From assembly GCA_902488815.1 (NCBI GenBank), contig CABTXP010000007.1, forward strand, positions 1 through 42,939: a stretch of 42,939 nt of DNA. Direction: 5' to 3'. Source of the DNA: an uncultured Eubacteriales bacterium (GTDB taxonomy: Bacteria > Bacillota > Clostridia > Tissierellales > Peptoniphilaceae). The notes beneath the pieces are model-generated. The model was not told the origin of the DNA. It saw only the letters and a program-made list of their open reading frames with translations, and searched no databases. A program made the translations under genes and the position numbers. Positions 1-8,441 of this stretch are shown here, piece by piece (the first letter of the stretch is position 1; each line of letters opens with the position of its first letter).

Positions 1-48
1 ATTGTAAAAATTAATAATATTGTAAGAAGCCTTAACCCTCTCTTCATA

Positions 49-1542
49 TTAACCCCTTCCCATTATTGTGAGAATTTTTTCAAATAATGTTTGAGAATAT
101 ACTTCCTCTTCTACCATCTTGTCCCAATCTATTATATTCTCACCTTCTACAATGTAATCCGGCACTGCAACGCTGCCGTCTTTTCCGCTGATCATTGGCG
201 AGAATTCTTCCACATCGTCTCTATATCTCATTATGATTTTGGCATTGGGCGCAATTTCACTTTGATTTACACAAATAAGTGTTGTGCCTCTTTCACCAAT
301 GCTTTCCAAAAGATAGTTTTCCACTTCATTTAATTTTCCGTTATCGCCTAAACTTAGCTCTTTAAGTTTAAATGTGGTGTTTTTCCACTTGGGCACCACT
401 AAATAATATTCGCTGCCTATTAACACTTCACTGAGGTTTTCGCCTTCAATGTTGAAGTTTAAAAGAAGTTTGGGATCTTCGTAGTTGTTAAAGGATGCCT
501 GCCACTGAAATAATTTTGACAATACATTGGGAAGGTCATATTCATTTGAAGCTTGACCCATGTAGATAATAAAAGCCTTTTTGCTATCGTCACTCAGGTC
601 GACACCTAATTTATTTGCCATTCTTACATAGTGTGGATTGTACTTACTTCCGTAATTGTGAGATAAGTCGGCACTTGCCACATAGCTTCCCAGCTCTCCT
701 AAGGATATTTCATTGTATAAAAATTTTAAACTTCCTCCTTCATCCAAGTAAAGCCTATTTTTGTCAGAGTTGTGTTCGTCCCAAAGCGCATCTATAGTTG
801 CACCTTCCAAGTTTGCATAGTCATATGTATAGTGAGAAAGTTCCCCCGTTTCCTCGTTATACATTACGTCATACATTGCGCTGTATAACTTAAATTTACT
901 TGCAATGGAATTTTCTATATCGGATAAAAATTCTTCCTCAGGTATGCCGTACATTTTAAGGACTTCCTTGTCGCTTAAAAGTTTTCCGTCGGGAAGAGAA
1001 AAGTTAAATACTTCGTTTTCATCTATTTCCATAGTCCAATAGTCCTGGGCTTTAAAATAGATACTTAAAATTTTATCATCTTCGTAGACGGAAAAAGCTC
1101 CGTAAAATCCGTAGAAATCCTCATCTTCCACTTCAGTCTTAAGATCTTTGTATGTATCTTCAAAGGCCTTTACAATATCTTCCATTTTTTTGTTCACTTT
1201 TTTGGCGTCGGGAGAATCAAGTAAAATTTCGGGAATATGTAAGCCGTTTACAGGATCTTGTAAAACTTTATCAAACCTCCCGTCAAATCTTCCCTTCCAC
1301 ACTTCTCTGTCCACGACGTTGTTGGACTTGGAAGAGCCGATAGTCGCCCCTGCGACTGTAGCCTTCTCTTCTTTTGCTTTTTCTGCAATCTTCTCGCTCT
1401 TTTGGGTTTCAGTCTCGTTCTTTTCTTCCGTCTTAACTTCTTGATCCTGTGGGCCAGTTTTCTGTTCGTCCTTTGCACACGCAGTTAAAATTAAAGTAAG
1501 AGACAAGAGAAAAATTGTCATAAGTTTAAAATATTTTTTCAT
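49..1542 (-). CDS. Large putative lipoprotein of unknown function
   Basis: The 497-aa product begins with a lysine-rich signal peptide and a lipobox (LTAC, Cys at residue 22), so it should be a lipid-anchored protein on the outer face of the membrane. A Lys/Glu-rich low-complexity linker (about residues 24-60) follows. The remainder is a globular, acidic, Tyr-rich region with alternating strands and helices. I do not recognise the fold; a DUF3298/RsiV-like extracellular domain is a weak possibility. The ATG start is supported by an AAAGGAGG site 8-10 nt upstream. It runs toward the window edge, and no clear terminator is visible in the first 48 bases. Confidence 0.75.
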   Translation of the reverse strand: MKKYFKLMTIFLLSLTLILTACAKDEQKTGPQDQEVKTEEKNETETQKSEKIAEKAKEEKATVAGATIGSSKSNNVVDREVWKGRFDGRFDKVLQDPVNGLHIPEILLDSPDAKKVNKKMEDIVKAFEDTYKDLKTEVEDEDFYGFYGAFSVYEDDKILSIYFKAQDYWTMEIDENEVFNFSLPDGKLLSDKEVLKMYGIPEEEFLSDIENSIASKFKLYSAMYDVMYNEETGELSHYTYDYANLEGATIDALWDEHNSDKNRLYLDEGGSLKFLYNEISLGELGSYVASADLSHNYGSKYNPHYVRMANKLGVDLSDDSKKAFIIYMGQASNEYDLPNVLSKLFQWQASFNNYEDPKLLLNFNIEGENLSEVLIGSEYYLVVPKWKNTTFKLKELSLGDNGKLNEVENYLLESIGERGTTLICVNQSEIAPNAKIIMRYRDDVEEFSPMISGKDGSVAVPDYIVEGENIIDWDKMVEEEVYSQTLFEKILTIMGRG

Positions 1543-1633
1543 CAGGCACCTCCTTTATTCTTACGTTTATTTTACTATATTTTAGCCTAATACTGTGAAA
1601 AACTTTTAAAATCTATAAGGCAAATCCGTGTAA

Positions 1634-1660
1634 TAAAAAAACTATGGCGAACCATAGTTT
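1634..1660 (-). terminator. Rho-independent terminator of the glutamate dehydrogenase gene
   Basis: A perfect 9-bp stem (AAACTATGG / CCATAGTTT) with a TTCG loop on the minus strand is followed by a run of T. It begins within the stop codon of the upstream gene. Confidence 0.9.
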
Positions 1661-2930
1661 ATCTTACCCAACCTCGAAGCTTCATGGCTTCATATACTTT
1701 TTTAACTGAAACTAAGTATGCCGACTCTCTCAAGGTCAAATTTTTTTCTTCAGCCAAGGTCCAAATTGTGTCAAAGGCTTTTCTCATAGACACTTCCTGT
1801 CTTTCAAAGACTTCCTCTTCGCTCCAATAAAAACCTTGTATGTTTTGTGTCCATTCAAAGTAGGACACGGTAACTCCCCCTGCATTGGTCAAAATGTCGG
1901 GAGTAACTACAATATTTCTTTCTTTTAAAATTTCATCTGCATAAGGAGTTGTAGGTCCGTTAGCCGCTTCACATAAAAGCTTGCAGTTAAGATTTTTTGC
2001 AACATCTTTTGTAATTGAATTTTCCAAAGCAGCCGGGACCAAAATATCCACGTTCAGCGCCCAAAACTCATCAATTGAAATTCTCTTACTTCCCGGGAAA
2101 TTTAAAAGGCTACCGCTCTTCTCCATGTAAGACTTTAACTCGTCATAGTTAAAGCCTTCATCGGAGTAAATTGCATAGGCACCTTCTTCCCTGTCCCATT
2201 CGGAGACGGCAACAACCTTTGCGCCGTTTTCCGACATATTTTTTACAGTAAAGTTGCCGGCGTTGCCGAAGCCTTGAACTGAAACCCTCGCATTTTTAAT
2301 ATCTATGCCAAGCTTTTCAGCTGCAAATTTGCCGATTAAATAAATACCGTAGCCTGTGGCTTCGCTGCGACCTAAGGAGCCGCCCCACTTAGGATCCTTT
2401 CCTGTAAAGACACCTAAGTTTGCGCTCTCACCTGTGAGTTTTAGATACTCGTCTAACATCCAGCTCATGATTTTGCCGTTTGTTCCCACGTCGGGAGCAG
2501 GCACGTCAATTTTTTCGCCGATGATTTTGTAAATTCCTCTCACATATCCGCGAGCCACTTGTTCCAATTCCCTTTCGCTAAGCTCAGCCGAGTTTACAAT
2601 TACGCCGCCCTTGCCGCCGCCGTAAGGTATGCCCATTATGCCGCACTTAAAAGTCATCCACACGGATAGAGCTTTGACTTCGTCATAATTTACATCATGG
2701 TGAAATCTTATCCCGCCCTTGTATGGGCCCACGGCGTTGTTGTGTTGACTTCTGAAACCTTTAAAGAGTTTTAGGCTTCCGTCATCCATTCTCACCGGGA
2801 TATTTACTTCCATCACACGCTGAGGCTCACTTAAAATTGTATATACATCGTCATTGTATCCCAAGACATCACAGGCATTTTTAATCTTCGCCTGAGCACT
2901 TTCAAAGGGATTTAAATTTTCTGCAGTCAT
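1659..2930 (-). CDS. gdhA: Glu/Leu/Phe/Val dehydrogenase, most likely NAD(P)-glutamate dehydrogenase
   Basis: This is a cytosolic enzyme that interconverts glutamate and 2-oxoglutarate plus ammonia, central to amino-acid fermentation. The 423-aa length matches hexameric Gram-positive RocG/GudB enzymes. Visible family marks are the substrate-binding lysine region PYKGGIRFH (about residue 69), the catalytic-lysine stretch PYGGGKGGV (about 102-110), and the C-terminal Rossmann GxGxxG-like VQGFGNAG (about 218-225). Cofactor preference cannot be decided from sequence alone. The ATG has an AGGAGG site. The gene is monocistronic, divergent from the DUF2975 operon and closed by its own terminator. 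Confidence 0.93.
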   Translation of the reverse strand: MTAENLNPFESAQAKIKNACDVLGYNDDVYTILSEPQRVMEVNIPVRMDDGSLKLFKGFRSQHNNAVGPYKGGIRFHHDVNYDEVKALSVWMTFKCGIMGIPYGGGKGGVIVNSAELSERELEQVARGYVRGIYKIIGEKIDVPAPDVGTNGKIMSWMLDEYLKLTGESANLGVFTGKDPKWGGSLGRSEATGYGIYLIGKFAAEKLGIDIKNARVSVQGFGNAGNFTVKNMSENGAKVVAVSEWDREEGAYAIYSDEGFNYDELKSYMEKSGSLLNFPGSKRISIDEFWALNVDILVPAALENSITKDVAKNLNCKLLCEAANGPTTPYADEILKERNIVVTPDILTNAGGVTVSYFEWTQNIQGFYWSEEEVFERQEVSMRKAFDTIWTLAEEKNLTLRESAYLVSVKKVYEAMKLRGWVR

Positions 2931-3009
2931 TTTTCCTCCTAAATAAATTCCTTACAATAGAATTTTACCATATATAAAACCTTTCGGCATGAAAATTAAT
3001 ACGAAGTTT

Positions 3010-3026
3010 TTATCGTTATTCGATAA
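3010..3026. promoter_or_regulatory. Inverted repeat, candidate operator of the DUF2975/HTH operon
   Basis: TTATCG and CGATAA form a perfect 6-bp inverted repeat around 5 nt (TTATCGTTATTCGATAA). It lies in the divergent intergenic region just upstream of the promoter at 3034-3062. The operon's HTH protein is a plausible ligand, but this is inference. Confidence 0.45.
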
Positions 3027-3033
3027 ATATTTA

Positions 3034-3062
3034 TTGCAATTCAAGAAAAATAGGTTTAATAT
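3034..3062 (+). promoter_or_regulatory. Promoter of the DUF2975-HTH operon
   Basis: A -35 TTGCAA (3034-3039) and -10 TAATAT (3057-3062) are spaced by 17 nt, about 20 nt before the first start codon. Confidence 0.6.
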
Positions 3063-3082
3063 AAAAATAAAGGGAGGTAAAT

Positions 3083-3553
3083 ATGAAATCAATTAGAGTA
3101 AAATTTATCGGCACCCTTTTAATAATTGCAATTGTAATTTTGTCGGGTGCCACTTATCAAATCTTTAAGTTTTCAAATATCATGGCGGAAAATTTGCCCA
3201 TGTTTATGAATATGAAGTACCCCATGCTCTTTATATGCGAGGGAATAATTGTTGCATTAATTATTGCTATACTATTCGGGCTCTTAGCCCTTATTAAGTA
3301 CGGAAATGACAAAATTTTTGAGTCGGGAATGTTGTTTGACCTTCAACTTACATCCCTCTCCTTTTTCGGAATATTTTTCCTTTCAATCCTTGCAATAATA
3401 TTTACAAATTTTAATTTAGACGGCTCAATTACCAACTTAATCTTTATCGGCTCTGCAATTGTCTCCATGTTGGTGGCGCAAATTTTTCTTCTCCTGTGTG
3501 ACCTTATCAAAGAAGGTATCGCACTTAAAGAAGAAAATGATCTTACAATTTGA
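3083..3553 (+). CDS. DUF2975-family membrane protein
   Basis: A 156-aa protein with four predicted membrane segments (about residues 8-28, 48-70, 88-110 and 118-142). Its size, topology and position just before a short Cro/CI-type regulator fit the DUF2975 family, as in the B. subtilis YoaS-YozG type pair. Its biochemical role is unknown. It has an AAGGGAGGT ribosome-binding site before the ATG. The stop codon lies inside the ribosome-binding region of the next gene, so the two are probably translated together. Confidence 0.75.
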   Translation: MKSIRVKFIGTLLIIAIVILSGATYQIFKFSNIMAENLPMFMNMKYPMLFICEGIIVALIIAILFGLLALIKYGNDKIFESGMLFDLQLTSLSFFGIFFLSILAIIFTNFNLDGSITNLIFIGSAIVSMLVAQIFLLLCDLIKEGIALKEENDLTI

Positions 3554-3561
3554 GGTGTGCT

Positions 3562-3780
3562 ATGGGAAAAATAATTGTAGATTTAGATGTGGAACTTGCA
3601 AAGAACAAAATGTCTTTGACTGAACTTTCGGAGCAAGTGGGCATAACCATTGCCAATCTCTCAATACTAAAGACGAACAAGGCAAAGGCGATAAGATTTT
3701 CCACCCTGTCGGAAATTTGCAGAGTGTTAAATTGCAACGTGGGGGATATTTTAAGATATGAAGGTGATGAAAATGAGTGA
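3562..3780 (+). CDS. Small Cro/CI-type HTH transcriptional regulator (YozG-like)
   Basis: A 72-aa protein that is almost entirely one XRE-like helix-turn-helix: SLTELSEQVGITIANLSILKT is the helix pair, followed by FSTLSEICRVLNCNVGDIL, which is typical of YozG-like regulators. The ATG at 3562 was chosen because GAGG sits 6 nt upstream; a TTG at 3550 would overlap the previous stop. It probably controls its own operon, and the inverted repeat at 3010-3026 is a candidate site. Its stop overlaps the next start by 8 nt. Confidence 0.85.
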   Translation: MGKIIVDLDVELAKNKMSLTELSEQVGITIANLSILKTNKAKAIRFSTLSEICRVLNCNVGDILRYEGDENE

Positions 3781-4252
3781 CAAAAAATTTAAAAAAATTT
3801 TAATCATAATGTTTGTAATTTTCTTGGCAGCAGTTCCTCTGTTATACTTCCTTTCAGACAACAGAGAACAGGCTGTAAAGGAAGTGGAAAATGAATTCGG
3901 CATAAAACTTCCTGCAAGTGTGAAGCGTGAAAGAGAGCTTCGAAAAGAACCGAGCTTTCACGGCGACGGTGCAGCGGCAATATTATTTACCGTGGACAAA
4001 GCTGATATAGATGAAATAAAAGATGAGCTAAAGAACTATGAAGCTACGGGAGACAAAAACAAAGTCTCGCAAATTGAATCCTGTCTTAAATATGTACGAA
4101 AAAAAGGCTTTAAAGCCTCTTGCGATTTCACTAAGAACGTGTACTTTAAACCCACATCGGACAATGTATATTACGACATGTACGGCAACTTCGTCGCAAT
4201 AATTATAAGTGAAGACAAAGGGGAAATATTATTCTTACAGTGGGACTCATGA
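3773..4252 (+). CDS. Hypothetical membrane-anchored protein
   Basis: A 159-aa product with a basic N-terminus and a single membrane segment (about residues 7-27), then a charged soluble region of about 130 aa outside the cell. I do not recognise the domain. ATG 3773 is preferred over 3758 and 3767 because AAGGTG lies 6 nt upstream of it, inside the end of the HTH gene. Its place in the DUF2975-HTH-lipoprotein operon suggests an envelope-associated role controlled by the HTH protein. Confidence 0.65.
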   Translation: MSDKKFKKILIIMFVIFLAAVPLLYFLSDNREQAVKEVENEFGIKLPASVKRERELRKEPSFHGDGAAAILFTVDKADIDEIKDELKNYEATGDKNKVSQIESCLKYVRKKGFKASCDFTKNVYFKPTSDNVYYDMYGNFVAIIISEDKGEILFLQWDS

Positions 4253-4262
4253 GGAGGTTCAT

Positions 4263-4649
4263 ATGAAGAGAATTTTTTTGGTGGCAGTGCTCATTGCACT
4301 AATACTTACAACCGGCTGCGCAAATAAAGATGAAACACACCTTAACATTGACGTTAATCAAGTAGATGAAGTCTCTATCACCACGCAGATGACAAATCCC
4401 GTGGCGGAAATTAATTTAGACAAAGACAAATGGGAAGATGTAATTGACAAGTTAAACTCATATTCCCTTAAAGAAATTAAATCGGAAGACAAAAAGGGAT
4501 GGGAATATTTGTTTAACATTAAGACAAAGGATGAGCTGTTACAAATTTCCCTGTCTGAAGACAGAATAAGTGTAGGAGAAAAAGAATACAAATGTAAAGA
4601 CTACAAGAGCGAGGACTTTATCTACCTCTTTAACGACGTTGGGAATTAA
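4263..4649 (+). CDS. Small putative lipoprotein
   Basis: A 128-aa protein with a short hydrophobic signal and the lipobox LTTGC (Cys at about residue 19), so it is probably lipid-anchored outside the membrane. The mature part is a small acidic alpha/beta domain with no recognised motif. The ATG at 4263 follows GAGGAGG by 6 nt, which rejects the longer in-frame start at 4209. It is the last gene of the four-gene operon and is followed by a terminator. Confidence 0.75.
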   Translation: MKRIFLVAVLIALILTTGCANKDETHLNIDVNQVDEVSITTQMTNPVAEINLDKDKWEDVIDKLNSYSLKEIKSEDKKGWEYLFNIKTKDELLQISLSEDRISVGEKEYKCKDYKSEDFIYLFNDVGN

Positions 4650-4668
4650 ATAATAAAATTAAAACAAG

Positions 4669-4698
4669 AGAGTGCTGTCTAAACAGTACTCTTTTTTA
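4669..4698 (+). terminator. Terminator of the DUF2975-HTH operon
   Basis: A 10-bp stem AGAGTGCTGT / ACAGTACTCT (one G-T pair) with a 4-nt loop precedes a run of six T. Confidence 0.88.
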
Positions 4699-4781
4699 TA
4701 GCCCGGAATTTTATATGGAAGATTTATTATAAAATAATTTTCGCCGAAATTTTTAAAAAAATTCCTCACAATTTTTTGCAC

Positions 4782-4818
4782 AAAAAAACATGGCCCCCTA
4801 TTGAAGACCATGCTTGTT
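4782..4818 (-). terminator. Terminator of the CoA-transferase operon
   Basis: On the minus strand CATGGTC and GGCCATG pair around a short loop and are followed by seven T. The hairpin lies directly after the atoA stop. Confidence 0.75.
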
Positions 4819-4825
4819 AATTAAC

Positions 4826-5482
4826 TTATTTCATTTCTTTTAAGTCGTCTGCTATGATTAGTTTTGCGCCTGTAGCTTCTTGTACTTGTTCTACAGTGTA
4901 TTCAGGATTAATTTCTACTAATTTAATTCCCTTGTCAGTTATAACCATAACGCCCATTTCAGTTACTATCATGTCTACGCATTTAGCTCCTGTAAGTGGA
5001 AGGTTGCATTCTTCAAGGATCTTGTGATTTCCTTTTTGAGTGTGTTCCATAGCTACGATAACTTTCTTTGCTCCGGATACTAAGTCCATTGCTCCGCCCA
5101 TGCCTGGAACCATCTTCTTAGGAATCATGTAGTTTGCAAGATTTCCTTTTTCGTCTACTTGAAGTGCGCCTAAAACTGTCATGTCAAGGTGTCCGCCTCT
5201 GATTAGACCGAATGATGTTGCTGAATCGAAAAATGCTGCGTGAGGAAGTACTGCTGCCGGTTGTCCACCTGCGTTTACAATACCCGGGTCTGCATCTTCT
5301 GCTGACGGTGCAGGACCTGCTCCTGTATATCCGTTTTCGGCTTGAAGTGTTACGAAAACTCCTTCAGGTACATAGTTTGTTACAAGTGTCGGAAGACCGA
5401 TACCTAGGTTAACTACGTCGCCGTCTTTTAATTCTTGTGCTACTCTTTTTGCAATAAATTCTTTAATTTGTTGTTTATCCAT
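4826..5482 (-). CDS. atoA: CoA-transferase subunit B (3-oxoacid/butyrate-acetoacetate type)
   Basis: The beta subunit of a family I CoA-transferase, which moves CoA between a short-chain acyl-CoA and acetate or acetoacetate. The 218-aa protein opens with KRVAQELKDGDVVNLGIGLP and carries the catalytic glutamate in QAENG (Glu49), which forms the covalent CoA thioester in this family. The C-terminal EMGVMVIT region is also typical. ATG 5482 is chosen because GGAGGT lies just upstream; a longer form from 5536 would add a poorly matching tail. It overlaps the A-subunit gene by 8 nt. The exact substrate pair cannot be read from sequence. Confidence 0.92.
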   Translation of the reverse strand: MDKQQIKEFIAKRVAQELKDGDVVNLGIGLPTLVTNYVPEGVFVTLQAENGYTGAGPAPSAEDADPGIVNAGGQPAAVLPHAAFFDSATSFGLIRGGHLDMTVLGALQVDEKGNLANYMIPKKMVPGMGGAMDLVSGAKKVIVAMEHTQKGNHKILEECNLPLTGAKCVDMIVTEMGVMVITDKGIKLVEINPEYTVEQVQEATGAKLIIADDLKEMK

Positions 5483-6143
5483 TGATCTTACCTCCATCCA
5501 CAATGTAGGATACAAGTACGCCGGGAACTCTAACATTGTCAGGATCCAATTCGCCGATCTCTACAACTTCATCTGCTTCAACGATTACAGTTTTTGCTGC
5601 AAATGCCATTACAGTGTTAAATGTTTGAGTGCTGCCATGGAAAATCATATTGCCGAATTTATCTGCTTTTTCGCAGTTTAATAAAGCTACATCAGCTTTT
5701 AATGGTTTTTCTAAAATCCATTTTTCGCCGTCAACTTCAACAATTTGCTTTCCTTCTTCAATTTCTTTACTTCCAAGACCAGTTTGAGTAAGTACTCCGC
5801 CAAGTCCGTATCCGCCTGCTCTTACTTGTTCTGCAAGAGTTCCTTGCGGTACAAGAATAACTTCTGTTTCTTCTTCAGACATTTGTCTTCCTGTTTCTTT
5901 GTTAGTTCCAATGTGTGAAGCATAAATTTTCTTAAACATTTTCTTCACTACCATTTTACCAACGCCCATGTCCACGAAAGATGTGTCGTTGCAAATAAGT
6001 GTTAGATCTTTAAGATCTGTATTTTCTACTATGTAGTCGATAATTTTGTTTGGACCCCCACATCCTAAGAATCCGCCAACCATAACTACGTCGCCGTCTT
6101 TAATTTGTGAAACGGCTTTTTCTAAATTGATTACTTTATCCAA
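5475..6143 (-). CDS. atoD: CoA-transferase subunit A
   Basis: The alpha subunit partner of the preceding gene. The CoA-binding glycine-rich loop GGFLGCGGPN sits near residue 25, and GTLAEQVRAGGYGLGGVLT is the typical centre of AtoD/ScoA proteins. I place the start at the TTG at 6143 (222 aa), which has AAAGGAG 8 nt upstream. The GTG at 6152 would overlap that ribosome-binding site. A TATAAT -10 lies at 6193-6198. With atoA it forms a two-gene operon; the matching AtoE carrier lies about 3.3 kb away and is separately transcribed. Confidence 0.9.
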   Translation of the reverse strand: MDKVINLEKAVSQIKDGDVVMVGGFLGCGGPNKIIDYIVENTDLKDLTLICNDTSFVDMGVGKMVVKKMFKKIYASHIGTNKETGRQMSEEETEVILVPQGTLAEQVRAGGYGLGGVLTQTGLGSKEIEEGKQIVEVDGEKWILEKPLKADVALLNCEKADKFGNMIFHGSTQTFNTVMAFAAKTVIVEADEVVEIGELDPDNVRVPGVLVSYIVDGGKING

Positions 6144-6192
6144 TATGTTCACTCCTTTGACATAGATAAATAGTAACTAAATGCCTAACTAA

Positions 6193-6198
6193 ATTATA
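6193..6198 (-). promoter_or_regulatory. -10 element of the atoDA promoter
   Basis: A perfect TATAAT on the minus strand about 50 nt upstream of atoD. No good -35 is visible at 17 nt, so an activator could be needed. Confidence 0.45.
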
Positions 6199-6257
6199 AC
6201 ACATATAAAAACAAAATTGTACTTAAAAAAATTCCATTTTTGTTTTTAAATTGTATT

Positions 6258-8441
6258 TTATTTTTTAAATATTGCCGCAATTTTTTGGAAGAAGGTTTTT
6301 TTCTCTTCCTTTCTTTCTTCTTCTTTATAGTCCGTTACCTTTGAAATAGCATATTCCATCATGTAGTCCTGAGATGAAAGTGATGACATGGCGTCTTCCG
6401 AATATATTCTGTCATAGTTTTTATTTGAAAGTAAAACTCTCGCCTTTTGATTGTCTCGCCACTGATATTCCACATAGTGTCTTAATTTTCTCTTTAACTT
6501 TTCGTCTTCAACAGGTGCCGCCACTTCTACTCTTCTGGTCGTATTTCTCGTCATTAAATCTGCAGATGAGATATAGTATTTGGCATCTTCTCCTTCGCCG
6601 AAAATATATATCCTCGGGTGTTCAAGATATCTTCCCACAATACTTCTCACTTCAATATTGTCTGTAAGTCCTTTTATGCCCGGTACCAAACAGCATATAC
6701 CTCTTATGAGAAGCTTTACATCCACACCCTGTTGAGATGCTTCTGAAAGTTTTAGAATAAAATCCTTGTCTGTGAGGGAGTTGCATTTAAAAAATATTCT
6801 GCCGTCCTTGCCTTTTTTGATCTCTTCATCCATCATAGCCAAGAGTTTAGGCTTTAAGGTATGGGGAGCAACTAAAAGTTTTTGGTATTCACCGGTTAGA
6901 TTGCCCATTTGCATGTCGTTAAAAAAGTCCACGGCATCTTTTGCGATAATACTGTCCGCAGTTATTAAAGATATGTCAGTATATTGTTTTGAAGTGGATT
7001 CGTTGTAGTTACCTGTGCCCACTTGAGTGATATACTCTATTCCGTTTTCGCCCTTCTTTGTAATTAAACAAATTTTAGAATGGCACTTAAAGTTTTCAAT
7101 TCCATAGATTACATTTATCCCCGACTTTATAAACTCATCGGAATAGTCGATGTTATTTTGTTCGTCAAAGCGGGCTCTAAGTTCCATTAAGACCGTAACT
7201 TCCTTGCCGTTTTCAGCAGCTTTCATCAAATTGTATGCAATTTTTGAATTGGAAGCTAATCTGTAAATTGTAATTTTAATTGAAAGTACATCCGGATCTT
7301 CCGCCGCTTGGTTTAAAAGCTCGACAAACTGCCCTATGTCCTCATAGGGGTAGATAAACATTATGTCCTTTGATTTTATTTGAGGTAGCAAAGGTTTTGA
7401 CATATTAAGGTGTGGATTTATCTGTGGTTCAAATTTGTAAAAAGACAGAGATTCCAATTCAGCCGAGCTCATATATGCCGATAAATCGAAGACGTATTTC
7501 ATTTTCATCGGTGATTTAACAACAAAAATTTGCTTCGGCTCAATGTTAAGATTGCGACATAGAAATTCCTGCAGCTTTTTGGAAAGAAGTGTGTCCGTCT
7601 CAAGTCTTACAGGTTGCAATCTGTTTCTCTTTTTTAGAATTTTTTTCATAGAGTCTTTGTAGTCTAAATCCTCGTCTAAAATTTCAGACTCCATTGTGAG
7701 ATCGGCATTTCTCGTAACACAAATAATGGCCGTGTTTTTAACTTGCCAATCGTGATATATGTCTTGAAAATAATATTTAATAATTTGTTCCGTTAAAATG
7801 TATTTAATGCCATGTGCATTTTTAAAATGGAGAATCGGCTTTAAATACTTGGGTATCGGCAGCAGGGCAATTTTTTCTCCCATTTCGTTTGAAATTTCCG
7901 CCACTACACAAAATTGTTGGTTTTCTATAAATGGGAATGGATGATATGTGTCAATAATCATTGGCGAAAGTATAGGCTCTATATTGTGTCTGTAATGACT
8001 TTGCACTTCTCTAAGGTCTGTCTTTGACAAATCCTCTATATGAGCTTCCCATATTCCCCATTCTTTCATGGCCTGTGACACGCTGAAATAAATTTGATCT
8101 TTGACTTTTAACAAATCCTTTGTCTCTTTAAAAATTGCATTCAGCTGTTCCTTTGGACTCATGCCTGTCTTGTTGTCGTTTTCAGGGTTTTTAAGTAGAG
8201 ATTGATCAGTAAGTGATCCAACTCTTATCATGTAAAATTCCGTCAAGTTACTTACAAAAATTGAAATAAATTTAAGCTTTTCATAAAGAGGCACTAAGGG
8301 GTCAAGGGCAATTTTCAAAACTCTTTCATTAAATTTAAGCCAGGACAGCTCTCTGTTTTGAGCTATGGCATAAATCTTCTCACCGGGTGATTGTTTATTG
8401 TCTTCAATTTCTTTTTCTTTTAATTTGCCGGCATTATTCAT
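6258..8441 (-). CDS. ppk1: Polyphosphate kinase 1
   Basis: It makes inorganic polyphosphate from ATP reversibly. The 727-aa length and domains match PPK1: the N-terminal NRELSWLKFNERVL (about residues 29-42), the catalytic core with ELRARFDE (about 420), the autophosphorylated His in CHSKICLI (His454), a second conserved His in LEHPRIYIF (His608), and SADLMTRNTTRRVEV near residue 630. The last 40 residues are a charged tail. The ATG overlaps the ppx stop by 8 nt, so synthesis and breakdown enzymes are translationally coupled. No clear terminator is seen after it. Confidence 0.96.
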   Translation of the reverse strand: MNNAGKLKEKEIEDNKQSPGEKIYAIAQNRELSWLKFNERVLKIALDPLVPLYEKLKFISIFVSNLTEFYMIRVGSLTDQSLLKNPENDNKTGMSPKEQLNAIFKETKDLLKVKDQIYFSVSQAMKEWGIWEAHIEDLSKTDLREVQSHYRHNIEPILSPMIIDTYHPFPFIENQQFCVVAEISNEMGEKIALLPIPKYLKPILHFKNAHGIKYILTEQIIKYYFQDIYHDWQVKNTAIICVTRNADLTMESEILDEDLDYKDSMKKILKKRNRLQPVRLETDTLLSKKLQEFLCRNLNIEPKQIFVVKSPMKMKYVFDLSAYMSSAELESLSFYKFEPQINPHLNMSKPLLPQIKSKDIMFIYPYEDIGQFVELLNQAAEDPDVLSIKITIYRLASNSKIAYNLMKAAENGKEVTVLMELRARFDEQNNIDYSDEFIKSGINVIYGIENFKCHSKICLITKKGENGIEYITQVGTGNYNESTSKQYTDISLITADSIIAKDAVDFFNDMQMGNLTGEYQKLLVAPHTLKPKLLAMMDEEIKKGKDGRIFFKCNSLTDKDFILKLSEASQQGVDVKLLIRGICCLVPGIKGLTDNIEVRSIVGRYLEHPRIYIFGEGEDAKYYISSADLMTRNTTRRVEVAAPVEDEKLKRKLRHYVEYQWRDNQKARVLLSNKNYDRIYSEDAMSSLSSQDYMMEYAISKVTDYKEEERKEEKKTFFQKIAAIFKK

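Noticed and set aside
91..333. Plus-strand open frame opposite the lipoprotein gene
   Set aside because: It is antisense to a well-supported gene, with no ribosome-binding site or recognisable protein.
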